From the NCBI RefSeq assembly GCF_000817735.3, contig NZ_JTJC03000002.1, positions 380,242-444,241 of the forward strand: DNA of 64,000 nt, in the 5' to 3' direction. Shown here piece after piece: positions 44,506 through 55,087 of this stretch (positions are counted from its first letter, which is position 1; each line of letters opens with the position of its first letter). Source of the DNA: Scytonema millei VB511283. GTDB lineage: Bacteria > Cyanobacteriota > Cyanobacteriia > Cyanobacteriales > Chroococcidiopsidaceae. The position numbers and the translations under genes are program-made. Under the pieces are notes generated by a model that made no database searches, was not told the DNA's origin, and saw nothing but the letters and a program-made list of their open reading frames with translations.

Positions 44506-45930
44506 ATGAACTCAGAGATATTGACAAAATTGCGTGCCTGCTGTCGAGATGAAGCGGCATTCGAGCAGCTGCAACAAATTCTAAGCGACAAAATTCAACC
44601 TCTAGAGCAGGAGATCGATCGGGCGAATTTTCAGGTGGAACGACAAAAAGCCTTGTCCAACGCGATCGCCCGACTCCAAGAAACCCTCGATCTGGAAACA
44701 ATTTTTCAAGCCACTGCTACTGAGGTGCGTCAACTTTTGGCAGCAGACCGCGTGGGTATGTTTCGCTTCTATGCCGATTCTGGGTGGAATGATGGAGAAT
44801 TTGTGTCTGAGGATGTCGCTGCCGATCTCGCCTCAGCGATCGCGCAGAAAGTCCACGACCATTGCTTTGGCGAGCAATTTGCCGTCCATTACCAAAGGGG
44901 ACGGGTGCAGGCAGTTGCCGATATCTACAACGCGGGGCTGAGCGACTGCCACATTCAGATCCTCGCCCAATTTCAGGTGCGGGCTAACTTGGTCGTGCCA
45001 CTCTTGCAAGGTCACAACCTCTGGGGATTACTCTGCATTCATCAATGTCGCGCCCCGCGTCAGTGGCAGGAATCCGAGATCGAATTTGTCCATCAGATTG
45101 CCGATCGCTTAGGGGTGGCTCTCCAGCACGCCGAACTGCTAGCCGAACTGCGGGCAGAAATCGTCGAACGGCAGCAAGCGGAACAGCGCGCTCAAGAGTT
45201 GAATCAGGAACTGCAGCAAGCGATTGTCGAACTGAAGGCGGTGAATAAGGAATTGGAAGCTTTTAGCTATTCAGTCTCTCACGATCTGCGCGCGCCCCTA
45301 CGCAGTATTGATGGCTTCAGTCAGGCATTGCTAGAAGACTGCCTTGACCAATTAGATAACACCGGACAAGACTATCTACACCGCATCCGCTCCGCTACCC
45401 AGCGAATGGGGCAGTTGATTGACGATCTCCTCACCCTATCGCGAGTCACTCGCAGCGAGATGAGCAGGGAATCAGTCGCTCTGAGCCGATTAGCCAGTCG
45501 TATCTGCACGGATTTACAGATGGCTCATCCAGATCGACAGGTGGAGTTTGCAGTTCAACCTGGATTAGTCGTCCAAGGAGATCCCCGTCTGCTGGAAGTT
45601 TTATTAGATAATTTATTGAATAATGCTTGGAAATTTACCTCTAGGCAGTTGCAGGCAAAAATTGAATTTGGAGCGATCGCACAGGAAAATGGGATTCCCG
45701 CTTTCTTTGTGCGGGATGATGGCGTAGGCTTTGACATGGTTTATGTTGACAAGTTATTTAGACCGTTCCAGCGATTGCACGCTATGAACGAATTTTTCGG
45801 CAATGGGATTGGACTTGCTACGGTGCAGCGAATCGTGCATCGGCATGGGGGACGGGTGTGGGCAGAAGGGGCATTGACACGGGGAGCAACGTTTTATTTC
45901 ACGCTCTTCGCAGAGGAGGTCGAGGCATGA
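44506..45930 (+). CDS. Cyanobacteriochrome histidine kinase with a DXCF-type bilin-binding GAF domain
   Basis: The protein has 474 residues. The GAF domain (about 55-210) carries both cysteines of dual-Cys cyanobacteriochromes: the DXCF motif (DHCF, Cys120) and the canonical bilin Cys148 followed by His149 (GLSDCHIQIL). The typical VRANLVVPLLQG, LWGLLCIHQC and APRQWQ segments follow. A coiled coil (215-250), HisKA (H259 in SVSHDLRAP) and an ATPase domain (N box LLDNLLNNAWKFT, G box GVGFDMVYV, GNGIGLATV) complete a light-regulated kinase. It is the first gene of a three-gene operon, overlapping the next by 4 bp. Blue-absorbing dark states are usual for DXCF proteins. Confidence 0.85.
   Translation: MNSEILTKLRACCRDEAAFEQLQQILSDKIQPLEQEIDRANFQVERQKALSNAIARLQETLDLETIFQATATEVRQLLAADRVGMFRFYADSGWNDGEFVSEDVAADLASAIAQKVHDHCFGEQFAVHYQRGRVQAVADIYNAGLSDCHIQILAQFQVRANLVVPLLQGHNLWGLLCIHQCRAPRQWQESEIEFVHQIADRLGVALQHAELLAELRAEIVERQQAEQRAQELNQELQQAIVELKAVNKELEAFSYSVSHDLRAPLRSIDGFSQALLEDCLDQLDNTGQDYLHRIRSATQRMGQLIDDLLTLSRVTRSEMSRESVALSRLASRICTDLQMAHPDRQVEFAVQPGLVVQGDPRLLEVLLDNLLNNAWKFTSRQLQAKIEFGAIAQENGIPAFFVRDDGVGFDMVYVDKLFRPFQRLHAMNEFFGNGIGLATVQRIVHRHGGRVWAEGALTRGATFYFTLFAEEVEA
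45913..45920 (+). promoter_or_regulatory. Strong ribosome binding site deciding the response regulator start
   Basis: GAGGAGGT lies six bases before the ATG at 45927, whose A-T-G-A overlaps the kinase stop. This supports translational coupling and rules out the longer frame from 45858. Confidence 0.75.
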
Positions 45931-46376
45931 ATGGGAATGGCGATCGCAAAGTCATTCTGCTCGTAGAAGATAATCCTGACGATGAAGCATTGGCAATCCG
46001 CGCCCTCAAACGCCATCACATCGGTAATGATATTGTCGTTGCCCATGATGGAGTCGAAGCCCTAGATTACTTGTTTGGTACGGGTGCATATGCGGGGCGA
46101 GATGTCAACAGCAAACCAACAGTAGTTTTGCTCGATCTCAAGCTGCCCCGCGTCGATGGACTGGAAGTTTTACGCCGTTTGCGGGAAGATGAACGCACTA
46201 AGTTAATGCCCGTGGTCGTATTGACGACTTCCAGCGAAGAGAGAGATTTGCTCGACAGTTACAGCTTGGGGTGCAACAGTTATATTCGCAAACCCGTGGA
46301 TTTTCTTCAGTTTTCGGAGGCAATTCGGCAATTAGGAATGTATTGGCTGTTGATGAACGAACCACCACCGCTTTAG
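45927..46376 (+). CDS. Rcp1-like single-domain response regulator
   Basis: The 149-residue stand-alone receiver has acidic residues EDNPDDE near 14-20, the phospho-acceptor Asp70 (VVLLDLKLPRVDG), the conserved Thr (VVVLTTSSEE) and Lys (SYIRKPVDF). The layout and the SLGCNSYIRKPVDF segment are those of Rcp1, the partner of phytochrome Cph1. It starts by a 4-bp overlap with the cyanobacteriochrome kinase and almost certainly takes its phosphate. It has no output domain, so it must act by protein contact, perhaps with the hybrid kinase that follows. Confidence 0.9.
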   Translation: MNGNGDRKVILLVEDNPDDEALAIRALKRHHIGNDIVVAHDGVEALDYLFGTGAYAGRDVNSKPTVVLLDLKLPRVDGLEVLRRLREDERTKLMPVVVLTTSSEERDLLDSYSLGCNSYIRKPVDFLQFSEAIRQLGMYWLLMNEPPPL

Positions 46377-46385
46377 GGAGGCGCG

Positions 46386-48320
46386 ATGAACCCTCACCTA
46401 CACATTCTGGTTGTCGAGGACTCGGAAGACGATATGCTGCTAATGCTGCGGGAACTGCGGCGGGGTGGATATACTTTGGAATACGAGCGGGTAGAGACGG
46501 CAGCTCAGATGCAGGTGGCGCTCGATCGCCAGTCGTGGGATCTCGTCATTGCCGATTACACTCTACCTGAGTTTAGCGCCCCAGATGCTCTAAAACTATT
46601 ACAAAGCCAGCAGCAAGATTTACCTTTTATTATCGTCTCCGGCACGATTGGCGAAGAAACTGCCGTTGCTGCGATGAAAGCTGGAGCGCACGACTACATC
46701 ACCAAGGGGAATTTACCTCGGTTAGTACCTGCGGTGGAGCGGGAACTACGCGAGGCGAAGGAACGACAAAAACGGCACAACGCAGAACAGGCATTAAGAG
46801 AAAGCGAAGAACGGTTTCGCCAATTGGCAGAAAACATTGCTGAGAGCGTGTTTTGGATGTCAGATCCCATATCGCGCCAGCAACTTTACGTCAGCCCTGC
46901 CTACGAACGCATTTGGGGGCGATCCTGCGAGAGTTTGTATGCTAACTTTTTGGAATGGCTAGAAGCAATTCATCCTGAAGATCGGCAACGCATTCAAACT
47001 AACTTCTTCGAGCAGGCTCTAGCAGGTAACTATGATGAAGAGTATCGAATTATCCGTCCCGATGGCTCGATCCGATGGATTCGCGATCGCGGTTTTCCAA
47101 TTCAAGATAATTCTGGCACGCCTTACCGAGTGGTAGGCATTGCCGAAGATATCACCGATCGCAAGCTGACAGAAGCAGCTCTGCGCCACGCCCAACGTAT
47201 GGAAAGTTTGGGGACTCTGGCAAGTGGCATTGCCCACGACTTCAACAACATTCTCACTCCGATTCTGGCAACCGCTCAACTGCTAACTTTGAAACTTTCT
47301 CTAGGCAAGCAAGATCGGCATCTACTCCAGCTGATCGAAGACAGTGCAAAACGCGGCGCAGATTTGGTCAAGCAAATTTTAGCCTTTGCCCGTGGCGTGG
47401 AAGGCAAACGATTGCCACTGCAAGTTAGGCATATATTATCAGAAGTCATGCATGTTGCCCGCCAGACTTTCCCCAAAACCATTGAAATCCATACAGATTT
47501 TCCCAGCGCTAATCTTTGGACAGTTGCCGCCGATGCTACCCAACTGCATCAGGTATTCATGAATCTTTGCGTCAATGCCCGCGACGCTATGCCTAACGGC
47601 GGAATTCTCAGTCTTGCTGCCGAAAATAAGTTCGTCAATGAAGCCTGCAGGCGGATGAATCCAGAAGCTAGCCCAGGTTCTTACGTGGCGATCGCAATTT
47701 CGGATACAGGAACGGGAATTCCATCTGAACTGTTAGAGCGAATTTTTGACCCCTTTTTCACGACTAAAGAAGTAGGCAAAGGGACAGGACTGGGTTTATC
47801 GACTGCCTTAGGCATTGTGAAAAACCACGGTGGTTTTGTCAAGGTGTATAGCGAGGTGGGAAGAGGATCGCAATTTAAAGTATACTTACCCGCGATCGAA
47901 GATGCAGAGACTCAGCCAGCAGCAGAACTCGCCCTCCTGAGCGGAAACAACGAGCTAATTCTGATTGTGGAAGACGAACCGTCGATCCAGCAAGTAACTC
48001 AAACATCGTTGGAAAACTATAATTACAGGGTTCTGATTGCCAAGGATGGGATTGAGGCAATCGCTCTATATGCCGAATGCAAGTACGAGATCGATCTGGC
48101 GCTGATAGATCTGATGATGCCATCAATGGATGGGTTAACCGCAACTCGCACCCTGCAAAAACTCAATCCCAAAGTCAAAGCGATCGTCACGAGTGGTTTA
48201 GCATCGAATAACCTGATGGCTGAAATCACCGAAATCGGTGTCAAAGCATTTTTACCCAAACCCTACACGACAAAAGAATTATTGGACGCAATATACAGAG
48301 TGTTACATTTTGATAGTTAA
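46386..48320 (+). CDS. Hybrid kinase: receiver-PAS-HisKA-ATPase-receiver
   Basis: The 644-residue protein starts 9 bp after the Rcp1-like gene with AGGGAGG as ribosome site. Domain order: receiver (Asp57 in VIADYTLPEF), coiled coil, PAS/PAC (about 140-260, with IRDRGFPIQDNSGTPYRVVG), HisKA (His284 in LASGIAHDFNNIL), HATPase (LCVNARDAMPNGG, DTGTGIPSELL, GTGLGLSTALG) and a C-terminal receiver (LALIDLMMPSMDG). The DFNNIL kinase type is frequent in soluble hybrid kinases. The pathway is probably a phosphorelay from the photoreceptor kinase; the final output is not encoded here. Confidence 0.9.
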   Translation: MNPHLHILVVEDSEDDMLLMLRELRRGGYTLEYERVETAAQMQVALDRQSWDLVIADYTLPEFSAPDALKLLQSQQQDLPFIIVSGTIGEETAVAAMKAGAHDYITKGNLPRLVPAVERELREAKERQKRHNAEQALRESEERFRQLAENIAESVFWMSDPISRQQLYVSPAYERIWGRSCESLYANFLEWLEAIHPEDRQRIQTNFFEQALAGNYDEEYRIIRPDGSIRWIRDRGFPIQDNSGTPYRVVGIAEDITDRKLTEAALRHAQRMESLGTLASGIAHDFNNILTPILATAQLLTLKLSLGKQDRHLLQLIEDSAKRGADLVKQILAFARGVEGKRLPLQVRHILSEVMHVARQTFPKTIEIHTDFPSANLWTVAADATQLHQVFMNLCVNARDAMPNGGILSLAAENKFVNEACRRMNPEASPGSYVAIAISDTGTGIPSELLERIFDPFFTTKEVGKGTGLGLSTALGIVKNHGGFVKVYSEVGRGSQFKVYLPAIEDAETQPAAELALLSGNNELILIVEDEPSIQQVTQTSLENYNYRVLIAKDGIEAIALYAECKYEIDLALIDLMMPSMDGLTATRTLQKLNPKVKAIVTSGLASNNLMAEITEIGVKAFLPKPYTTKELLDAIYRVLHFDS

Positions 48321-48380
48321 GTGTGTGGTGCGTGGTGCGCTCAGGCGTGGTGCGTGAAATCCTCCTGACTCCTGACTCCT

Positions 48381-48443
48381 GTACGGGCGGGTTCACCCGA
48401 AATCTTCGTCAGAGTCAGAGATCTTTGGTAAACCCGCCCCTAC
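48381..48443. repeat. 67-bp inverted-repeat element, copy f
   Basis: Arms GTACGGGCGGGTT and TAAACCCGCCCCTAC; it lies between the hybrid kinase and the convergent synthetase gene and could act as a bidirectional terminator. Confidence 0.65.
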
Positions 48444-48470
48444 GACTCCTTTTGACAACTGATAACGGAT

Positions 48471-51290
48471 TTACAACTCAAATTCTACTTTGACGACATC
48501 CGCAGCCCGATGCAGGTGGAAGCCGAGTTTTTCGCAGACTTTTTGCATGGCTCGATTTTCGGCGAGAATTTCGGCAGTAATGCGATCGAGTTTTTCGTCA
48601 CGTCCGACTTGTAATAGACGACTCAATAATTCCGTACCTAACCCTTGTCGCTGATGGCGATCGCCCACTAACATAGCAAATTCTGCTTCGTTGCAACCGT
48701 GTAATTTACTCAGACGACCGACTGCTAATATTTCCCGTGTTGCTGTCTGTGGATGATGGTACTCTGTGACTAATGCCATTTCGCGATCGTAATCGATAAA
48801 GCATATCCGCGTTAGTCTTTCGTGGGCGATCCGCTGACTCAACTTAATCAAATGAAAATAACGAAAATAGACACTTTCCTCCGATAGAGTTTGATGAAAC
48901 TGCACCATTAAAGGTTCGTCTTCGGGACGAATTGGGCGAATGGTCACAATCGTGCCATCTCTCATCGTCCATTGACTCACGTACTGCTGGGGATAAGGAC
49001 GAATCGCCAGTTTCGGCAACCGATCTTCTGGTGTTTCCGGCGAGTGCAAAACGATCCGCGCATCTAAAGCGAGGAGCGAGTCAGGACGAGCCAGCAACGG
49101 ATTGATATCAATCTCCTTAATCCACCGCTGTTCGACTACGAGTTGGCTGAATAATACTAAAAGTTGTTCTAGTGCTTCTAGATCGATGCTTTTTCTACCT
49201 CTGACTCCTTGCAATGCTTGGTAAATTTGGGTTTGTTCCATCATTCGGCGTGCCAGAGTGGTATTTAAGGGAGGTAGGGCGATCGCTCGATCTTTAAATA
49301 CCTCCACTAACTGTCCCCCTAAGCCAAATAGCAGCGTAGAACCGAATTGTGGATCGAGACTGCTGCCAATAATCAATTCGTAACCATCCAATTTCAGCAT
49401 CGGCTGAACGGTAACGCCTAAGAATGGGGAGTCAGGAGTCGGGAGTCGGGAATCGGGTTTTGTAGGGGCGCACGGCTGTGCGCCCATACCAGAATCAGGA
49501 TTATTTTGGACGTATTGGTTGACAGATGTTTTAATTTTGTGGTAGGCAGAACGCACGGCATCGGCATCGGGTAAATTTAACTGCACGCCGCCGACATCAG
49601 TTTTGTGGGTAATGGTTTCGGAAAAAAGTTTCAGGACGACAGGATATCCAATGCGATCGCTATATTCAACTGCTTCTGTTTCACTTCTAGCAATATAAGT
49701 TGGCACGACAGGGATACCGTAAGCAGCTAGCACTTGCTTAGATTCAACCTCCGTCAAGAGCGTGCGTCCCTGCTGTCGTGCTGTGTCGATAATTTGTGTC
49801 ACCAGGGAACAGCTGTTGCTGTCTGCTAAATTTACTGGTAAAGCAGGAGTTTCGTAGATACCGCGCAAATTGTAGCTATAACGCCACATCAGGCTGAAGA
49901 CGCGGGCGGCTGTATCTGGATATTGATAAGTGGGGATGCCAGCATTATTCAGGATCTTTTCCCCTTCTATAACATCTGCGCCGCCCATCCAACTTGCCAG
50001 AATGGGTTTACCCGTCACATTAGCATAGAGTTTCAATGCTTCTGCCGTCTTGGTAGGGTCAGTCATGGCTTGCGGGGTCAAAATGACCAACAAACCATCA
50101 CTATTCGGGTCTTTTGCTGCTATCTCTAAGGCTTGAGTGTAACGCTGGGGTTCGGCATCTCCTAAAATGTCAATTGGATTGCTGTGACTCCAGTGGGTAG
50201 GTAGGAATCGATTCAATTCAGTGCGAGTCTCTTCGGTTAATTCTGATAGTTCGCTCCCCATAGCAATCAAGGCATCGGTAGTCAGTACCCCAGGTCCCCC
50301 AGCATTGGTAAGAATCGTTAAGCGCCGACCTTTGGGACGAGGTTGTTTTGCTAACACCTCCGCCATATCAAATAAGTCAGAGATCCGGTTGACTTGCAAC
50401 ACGCCGGAACGCCGGAAAGCTGCATCTAATACCACATCGCTACCAGCTAGCGCTCCTGTATGGGAAGCCGCTGCTTTTGCTGCTGCCTCCGTCCGACCTG
50501 CTTTGAGGACGATAATTGGTTTCGTTAGTGCGACTTCCCTAGCTGCCGAAAGGAACGATCGCGCATTACCAATCGACTCCATGTAAATGACGATACTTTT
50601 GGTATGAGGATCGTCACCGAGATAGTAAATTAAATCGCCCCAATTGACATCAAGCATGGAACCGATGGAGACAAAGGCACTAAAACCGACATTCTCTTGC
50701 TTGCTCCAATCGAGGATCGCCGTGCAGAGCGCTCCACTTTGGCTGATGAAACCAACATTACCAGGTCGGGCGATCGCGCTGGCAAACGTAGCATTCAACC
50801 CTGTATGCGGACTCATCACTCCCAGGCAGTTAGGTCCGACAATTCGCAGATTACCTCGACGTGCTTGTTCCAGTACTTCCCGTTCTAACTCGATCCCATC
50901 TGCTCCAGCTTCTTTAAATCCAGCCGAAATAATAATCGCACCTTTAACTCCTGCGGCAACACACTCTGCGATCGCTCCTGGTACGGCGGGTGCGGGAATT
51001 GCTATGACTGCTAAATCGACTGGCGCGGGGACATCTTGAATGGTGGGATAAGCTTTAATTCCCAACACGCTAGGACGTTTGGGATTGACGGGAAATACAG
51101 TTCCACCAAATGGATTGCTGATGAGGTTCCATAGCAGGGTACGCCCGACGCTACCTTGTTTTTCACTAGCTCCAATTACAGCGACGTTCTGGGGGGCAAA
51201 AATAGAGTTGAGGGGATTGCTCGACTGCTCGGAGCGAAGAATGTCATGAGCGCGTTCGGCGATCGTTGGCTGGGTATATTGTTGACTCAC
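48471..51290 (-). CDS. NDP-forming acyl-CoA synthetase fused to a GNAT acetyltransferase (Pat-like)
   Basis: I start at GTG 51290 ([15 protein letters not shown]); a longer frame from 51335 enters a TTTTGAC repeat. Of about 939 residues, the order is CoA-binding ([17 protein letters not shown]), succinyl-CoA-synthetase-like domain ([24 protein letters not shown]), ATP-grasp ([27 protein letters not shown]) and a C-terminal GNAT (about 775-939, with [15 protein letters not shown] as the acyl-CoA motif). Bacterial Pat/YfiQ proteins of this build acetylate lysines. A short Pro/Asp-rich segment (about 597-623) is encoded by intergenic-type repeats inserted in frame. Confidence 0.87.
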   Translation of the reverse strand: MSQQYTQPTIAERAHDILRSEQSSNPLNSIFAPQNVAVIGASEKQGSVGRTLLWNLISNPFGGTVFPVNPKRPSVLGIKAYPTIQDVPAPVDLAVIAIPAPAVPGAIAECVAAGVKGAIIISAGFKEAGADGIELEREVLEQARRGNLRIVGPNCLGVMSPHTGLNATFASAIARPGNVGFISQSGALCTAILDWSKQENVGFSAFVSIGSMLDVNWGDLIYYLGDDPHTKSIVIYMESIGNARSFLSAAREVALTKPIIVLKAGRTEAAAKAAASHTGALAGSDVVLDAAFRRSGVLQVNRISDLFDMAEVLAKQPRPKGRRLTILTNAGGPGVLTTDALIAMGSELSELTEETRTELNRFLPTHWSHSNPIDILGDAEPQRYTQALEIAAKDPNSDGLLVILTPQAMTDPTKTAEALKLYANVTGKPILASWMGGADVIEGEKILNNAGIPTYQYPDTAARVFSLMWRYSYNLRGIYETPALPVNLADSNSCSLVTQIIDTARQQGRTLLTEVESKQVLAAYGIPVVPTYIARSETEAVEYSDRIGYPVVLKLFSETITHKTDVGGVQLNLPDADAVRSAYHKIKTSVNQYVQNNPDSGMGAQPCAPTKPDSRLPTPDSPFLGVTVQPMLKLDGYELIIGSSLDPQFGSTLLFGLGGQLVEVFKDRAIALPPLNTTLARRMMEQTQIYQALQGVRGRKSIDLEALEQLLVLFSQLVVEQRWIKEIDINPLLARPDSLLALDARIVLHSPETPEDRLPKLAIRPYPQQYVSQWTMRDGTIVTIRPIRPEDEPLMVQFHQTLSEESVYFRYFHLIKLSQRIAHERLTRICFIDYDREMALVTEYHHPQTATREILAVGRLSKLHGCNEAEFAMLVGDRHQRQGLGTELLSRLLQVGRDEKLDRITAEILAENRAMQKVCEKLGFHLHRAADVVKVEFEL
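49427..49489. repeat. Intergenic-type repeats inside the synthetase coding sequence
   Basis: The stretch contains GAGTC-(A/G)GGAGTCGGG tandem units (49427-49457), as in intergenic 11300-11340, and the palindrome GTAGGGGCGCAC-GGCT-GTGCGCCCATAC (49462-49489), also found at 55448 and 63743. On the minus strand it codes for the segment [20 protein letters not shown] without shifting the frame. Confidence 0.85.
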
Positions 51291-51331
51291 TGTTGCTTGC
51301 CTTGGGAAAGTCAAAAGTTGAAAGTCAAAAG

Positions 51332-52225
51332 TCAAAATGAGTTAGTTTTGTTTTTTACAGACTCAATAAATTTCTGCAAAACAGGCGCGCGATCGCCCTT
51401 TCGCCATGCTACAGCAATTTCAATTTCAGGGGTTGGTTCGATAAGCGATCGATATATCACCCCGGCTCGCTGCAAATTTTGTAGAGAAGTCGGTACTAGC
51501 GCTACTCCTACACCACCTGCTACTAAACTAATACTGGTTTGTAGTTGGATTGCTTCTTGCACTGCTATTGGACTAAACTCTGTTTGTTGAAAAAATTGCC
51601 TAATTTGATTGTAAAGTCCACTACCTAAACGCGCAGGTGGCAAAATGAATAATTCTCGTTCCAAGTCTCGGATTGATATTTGAGTGGATGTAGCGAGAGG
51701 ATGAGTTGCTGAAATTGCGATCGCCATGCCTTCTTTTAACACAGAAACTATTTCTAACTCTATTTCTTCTAAATCGATAGATAAGTAAAGAATACCCGCA
51801 TCAATTTGCTGTTGTTGTAACTGCAAGATTTGTTGCGGCGTTGTCAATTCATGTAAATCCAATACTACCTCTGGACATCGTTCTCGAAAGGCATTTAATA
51901 AGGTGGGTAAAACGCTATATGTCGCCGAACTATTAAACCCCAAGCTCAAACGTCCAATTTCGCCGCGACTCGCTCGTTGTGCTGCTTCCACAGCTTGCTC
52001 GATTTGCCCAAGAGACTGTCGTACTTTTTCTAAAAATACTCGACCCGCAGCAGTCAATTCTACACGTCGTTTAGTGCGATCGAACAACCTGACTCCAATT
52101 TCAGCTTCTAAATCGCGGATTTGCTGACTTAACGGTGGTTGAGCAATATGCAGGCGTTCGGCGGCGCGACTGAAATTTAATTCCTCTGCAACCGCCACGA
52201 AATAGCGCAGGTGGCGAAGTTCCAT
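51332..52225 (-). CDS. LysR-family transcriptional regulator
   Basis: I start at ATG 52225 ([18 protein letters not shown]); another ATG lies 9 bp upstream. The product has about 297 residues. The N-terminal winged helix shows [19 protein letters not shown], and residues 90-297 form the periplasmic-binding-like effector domain. The closest group by eye is BenM/CatM-like. It is divergent from a GNAT gene at 52426, which is a likely target. Its stop lies 42 bp before the synthetase start, so co-expression with that gene is also possible. Confidence 0.9.
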   Translation of the reverse strand: MELRHLRYFVAVAEELNFSRAAERLHIAQPPLSQQIRDLEAEIGVRLFDRTKRRVELTAAGRVFLEKVRQSLGQIEQAVEAAQRASRGEIGRLSLGFNSSATYSVLPTLLNAFRERCPEVVLDLHELTTPQQILQLQQQQIDAGILYLSIDLEEIELEIVSVLKEGMAIAISATHPLATSTQISIRDLERELFILPPARLGSGLYNQIRQFFQQTEFSPIAVQEAIQLQTSISLVAGGVGVALVPTSLQNLQRAGVIYRSLIEPTPEIEIAVAWRKGDRAPVLQKFIESVKNKTNSF

Positions 52226-52425
52226 GATGGTCATTGGTCAATGGTCATTAGTTGACGGTTGACGGTTGACGGTTATTGCTCCTCAGCTCCCTCAGCTCTC
52301 TTCCCCGACTCCCGACCTCAAACTGATAGTTATATTTTATAAGTATAAGTTTTGCATGAAATATATATTGGACATCTGAAAAAAGCTTTTCTACAGTACT
52401 GATAAGTACGCAATGGACATATCAG

Positions 52426-52887
52426 ATGAGTCATATAAATATTCAAATTCGGCTCGCAACAGTTGAGGATTTAGAGCAAGTGTTTTCATTTATTCGTCAG
52501 AAAGCAGCATTTGATGGATGCTTGGATGCACTACAAGCAACCCCCCAGCAGCTAGAGAAAACTTTATTCGGGCGATCGCCACTAGCGAGAGTATTATTAG
52601 CAGAAGTCGATAACTGCGCGATCGCATTTGCCTTATTTTTCTATACCTACTCCAGTTTTCTCGCCAAACCGAGTATCTGGCTCGACGATTTATTCGTACA
52701 GCCACATATGCGCGGACAAGGAGTCGGAACCGCATTACTCAACTACTTATCAACCCTTGCCAGCGAGAACGATTGCGGACGCATAGAATGGACGGTGAAC
52801 GCCAACAACAATCGCGGCATCGAATTTTACCAAAAACAAGGCGCACAAATCCTCGATCGCATCCGGCTGTGTCGTCTCAGTTATTAA
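52426..52887 (+). CDS. GNAT N-acetyltransferase (diamine-acetyltransferase-like)
   Basis: The 153-residue single GNAT domain has motif A in PHMRGQGVGTALLNYLS (Q/RxxGxG/A), the strand IWLDDLFVQP, a WTVNANNNRGIEFYQKQGA motif B and LLAEVDNCAIAFALFFYTYS, which resemble spermidine/spermine acetyltransferases (thialysine acetyltransferase group). It should acetylate a small amine. It is transcribed away from the LysR gene across 190 bp. Confidence 0.85.
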   Translation: MSHINIQIRLATVEDLEQVFSFIRQKAAFDGCLDALQATPQQLEKTLFGRSPLARVLLAEVDNCAIAFALFFYTYSSFLAKPSIWLDDLFVQPHMRGQGVGTALLNYLSTLASENDCGRIEWTVNANNNRGIEFYQKQGAQILDRIRLCRLSY

Positions 52888-53075
52888 TCTGGAGCGAGGA
52901 GTGAGGAGTGAGGGAAAGAAGAGAGCAGAAGGAGTAGAAGAGCAAGGGAAAGAGAGCTAAGGGAGCTGAGGGAGAAAAGTTACTGCCAACTGTCAACTGT
53001 CAACTGTCAACCAACAACAAATGACCAATGACAAATGACCCTTAAAATTATTTACGGCACACATGGAGATCGATC

Positions 53076-54311
53076 GTGGCAAAGATTAACGATAACTACC
53101 TAAAACTCAAAGCAGGCTACCTGTTTCCTGAAATTGCGCGGCGGGTGAATGTATTTGCGGAGGCGAATCCCGAGGCGAAAATTATCCGGTTGGGAATTGG
53201 CGATGTCACCGAACCATTACCAGAAGCCTGTCGCACGGCGATGATTCACGCTGTGGAAGAAATGGGCGATCGCGCTACTTTTAAAGGCTACGGTCCCGAA
53301 CAAGGTTATGCTTGGTTACGGGAGAAGATTGCTAGCCACGATTTTCAATCGCGAGGATGCGATATTGATGCTTCAGAAATTTTTATTTCTGATGGTTCTA
53401 AGTGCGATACGGGCAATATTCTCGATATTTTTGGTAAAGATAACAGAATTGCCGTTACCGATCCTGTATATCCCGTGTATGTCGATACGAATGTCATGGC
53501 TGGACATACGGGAGAGGCAAATGAGAAAGGTGAGTATGGCGGTTTAGTCTATCTTCCCGTGACGGCAGAAAACAACTTTACTGCCGAAATTCCGACTCAA
53601 AAAGTCGATTTAATCTATCTCTGTTTCCCTAACAACCCTACAGGTGCGACAGCCACGCGGGAACATCTCCAAGCGTGGGTAAACTACGCCAAAGCGAATA
53701 ACTCGATAATTTTCTTCGATGCTGCCTACGAAGCATACATTACAGATCCCGATCTACCCCATTCTATTTATGAAATTGAGGGGGCTAGAGATTGCGCGAT
53801 CGAATTTCGTTCTTTTTCTAAAAATGCTGGCTTTACAGGTACGCGCTGCGCTTTAACTGTCGTACCCAAAACCCTCAAGGCAAAAGCTGCTGATGGTTCG
53901 GATGTGGAATTGTGGAAATTGTGGAATCGTCGTCAATCCACTAAATTTAATGGTGTATCTTACATCGTGCAGCGCGGTGCTGAGGCTATTTATTCGGAAG
54001 CAGGTAAATCACAAATTGACGCTCTTGTCAATTTCTATTTAGAAAACGCCAAAATTATCCGCACTCAACTAACGGCTGCGGGTATAGAAGTTTATGGCGG
54101 CGTGAATGCACCTTATGTTTGGGTAAAAACCCCGCACGGTTTATCCAGTTGGGATTTCTTCGATAAATTGCTGCAAGTTTGCAATGTAGTGGGAACCCCT
54201 GGTTCTGGATTTGGTGCGGCTGGTGAAGGTTACTTCCGTATCTCTGCATTCAACAGTCGCGAAAATGTCGAAGAGGCAATGAAACGGATTGTCGAGAAGT
54301 TTAAAGTGTAG
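53076..54311 (+). CDS. dapL: LL-diaminopimelate aminotransferase
   Basis: The 411-residue protein starts at GTG 53076, with ATGGAGATC upstream as ribosome site. It begins [20 protein letters not shown] and has [24 protein letters not shown] and the PLP lysine Lys249 in [13 protein letters not shown], all typical of DapL. It converts tetrahydrodipicolinate to LL-diaminopimelate in one step for lysine and peptidoglycan. This route is characteristic of cyanobacteria, chlamydiae and plants and supports the assignment of the host. Confidence 0.95.
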   Translation: MAKINDNYLKLKAGYLFPEIARRVNVFAEANPEAKIIRLGIGDVTEPLPEACRTAMIHAVEEMGDRATFKGYGPEQGYAWLREKIASHDFQSRGCDIDASEIFISDGSKCDTGNILDIFGKDNRIAVTDPVYPVYVDTNVMAGHTGEANEKGEYGGLVYLPVTAENNFTAEIPTQKVDLIYLCFPNNPTGATATREHLQAWVNYAKANNSIIFFDAAYEAYITDPDLPHSIYEIEGARDCAIEFRSFSKNAGFTGTRCALTVVPKTLKAKAADGSDVELWKLWNRRQSTKFNGVSYIVQRGAEAIYSEAGKSQIDALVNFYLENAKIIRTQLTAAGIEVYGGVNAPYVWVKTPHGLSSWDFFDKLLQVCNVVGTPGSGFGAAGEGYFRISAFNSRENVEEAMKRIVEKFKV

Positions 54312-54342
54312 AGCAATTTCAATTTAGCGATCGCATACACTG

Positions 54343-54386
54343 TAGGAGCGGGTTCGCTACGAAGCTAGAAGATAAACCCGCTCTGA
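54343..54386. repeat. Short copy of the inverted-repeat element
   Basis: Arms GTAGGAGCGGGTT and AAACCCGCTCTGAC enclose only about 17 bases; it is a shortened copy of the 67-bp family between dapL and the Uma2 gene. Confidence 0.5.
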
Positions 54387-54409
54387 CTCGATATATTGTC
54401 AATCTCCCT

Positions 54410-55069
54410 ATGACTACCACAAGTTCTGTCGTCAAACCTGTTAGCCAAATGCAGCTGGCTCCTGGTAGTGTAGTGACTATTCCCAACGTTAGTTGGCAGG
54501 AATTTGAGTTAATCTTGCACGAATTAGGCGAACATCGAGCCGCAAGAATAGCCTACAGTCAGAATACTTTAGAAATAATGGTTCCCTTACCCGAACACGA
54601 ACGACCAAAAGATATAATTTCAGATATTATTAAAATCTTGTTGAAAAGAACGGGTAGAAGATACGAACCTTTTGGTTCAACTACTTTTAAACAAGAGAGT
54701 GTAGCAGGGGTTGAACCCGATGCCTGTTTCTATATTCAAAACTATCAACGTATGATTGGTCGTCGCAGATTAGAACCTGGCGATCCTCCTCCAGATTTGG
54801 CAATAGAAATAGATGTAACTTCTAAAACAACGTTAGATGCCTATAAAGATATTGGCTTTCCCGAAATTTGGATTTATGACAGTGGTAGGTTAAGAATTTA
54901 TCTCCTTAGCAACGGTGAATATACCGAGTCTAATGCTAGCCTGACTTTTCCTCAACTACCTTTAAATCAATTTATTTCTACTACAGCAGAACGTGCTTGG
55001 CAGGTAGGAAGCGTACAAGCTTTAGAAGAATTTGAAGAGGCGATCGCCACCTATCAAGTTAACAGCTAG
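54410..55069 (+). CDS. Uma2-family (DUF820) putative endonuclease
   Basis: The 219-residue protein has the PD-(D/E)XK layout of the Uma2 family, which is much expanded in cyanobacteria: TLEIMVPLPEHE, GVEPDACFYI with the motif Asp, then PPPDLAIEIDVTSKTT with the Glu and Lys. The role is unknown; the family is often near transposons or toxins, but none is seen here. It is preceded by the short repeat and has no regulator. Confidence 0.85.
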   Translation: MTTTSSVVKPVSQMQLAPGSVVTIPNVSWQEFELILHELGEHRAARIAYSQNTLEIMVPLPEHERPKDIISDIIKILLKRTGRRYEPFGSTTFKQESVAGVEPDACFYIQNYQRMIGRRRLEPGDPPPDLAIEIDVTSKTTLDAYKDIGFPEIWIYDSGRLRIYLLSNGEYTESNASLTFPQLPLNQFISTTAERAWQVGSVQALEEFEEAIATYQVNS

Positions 55070-55087
55070 CAATCGCCATAAACTCGC

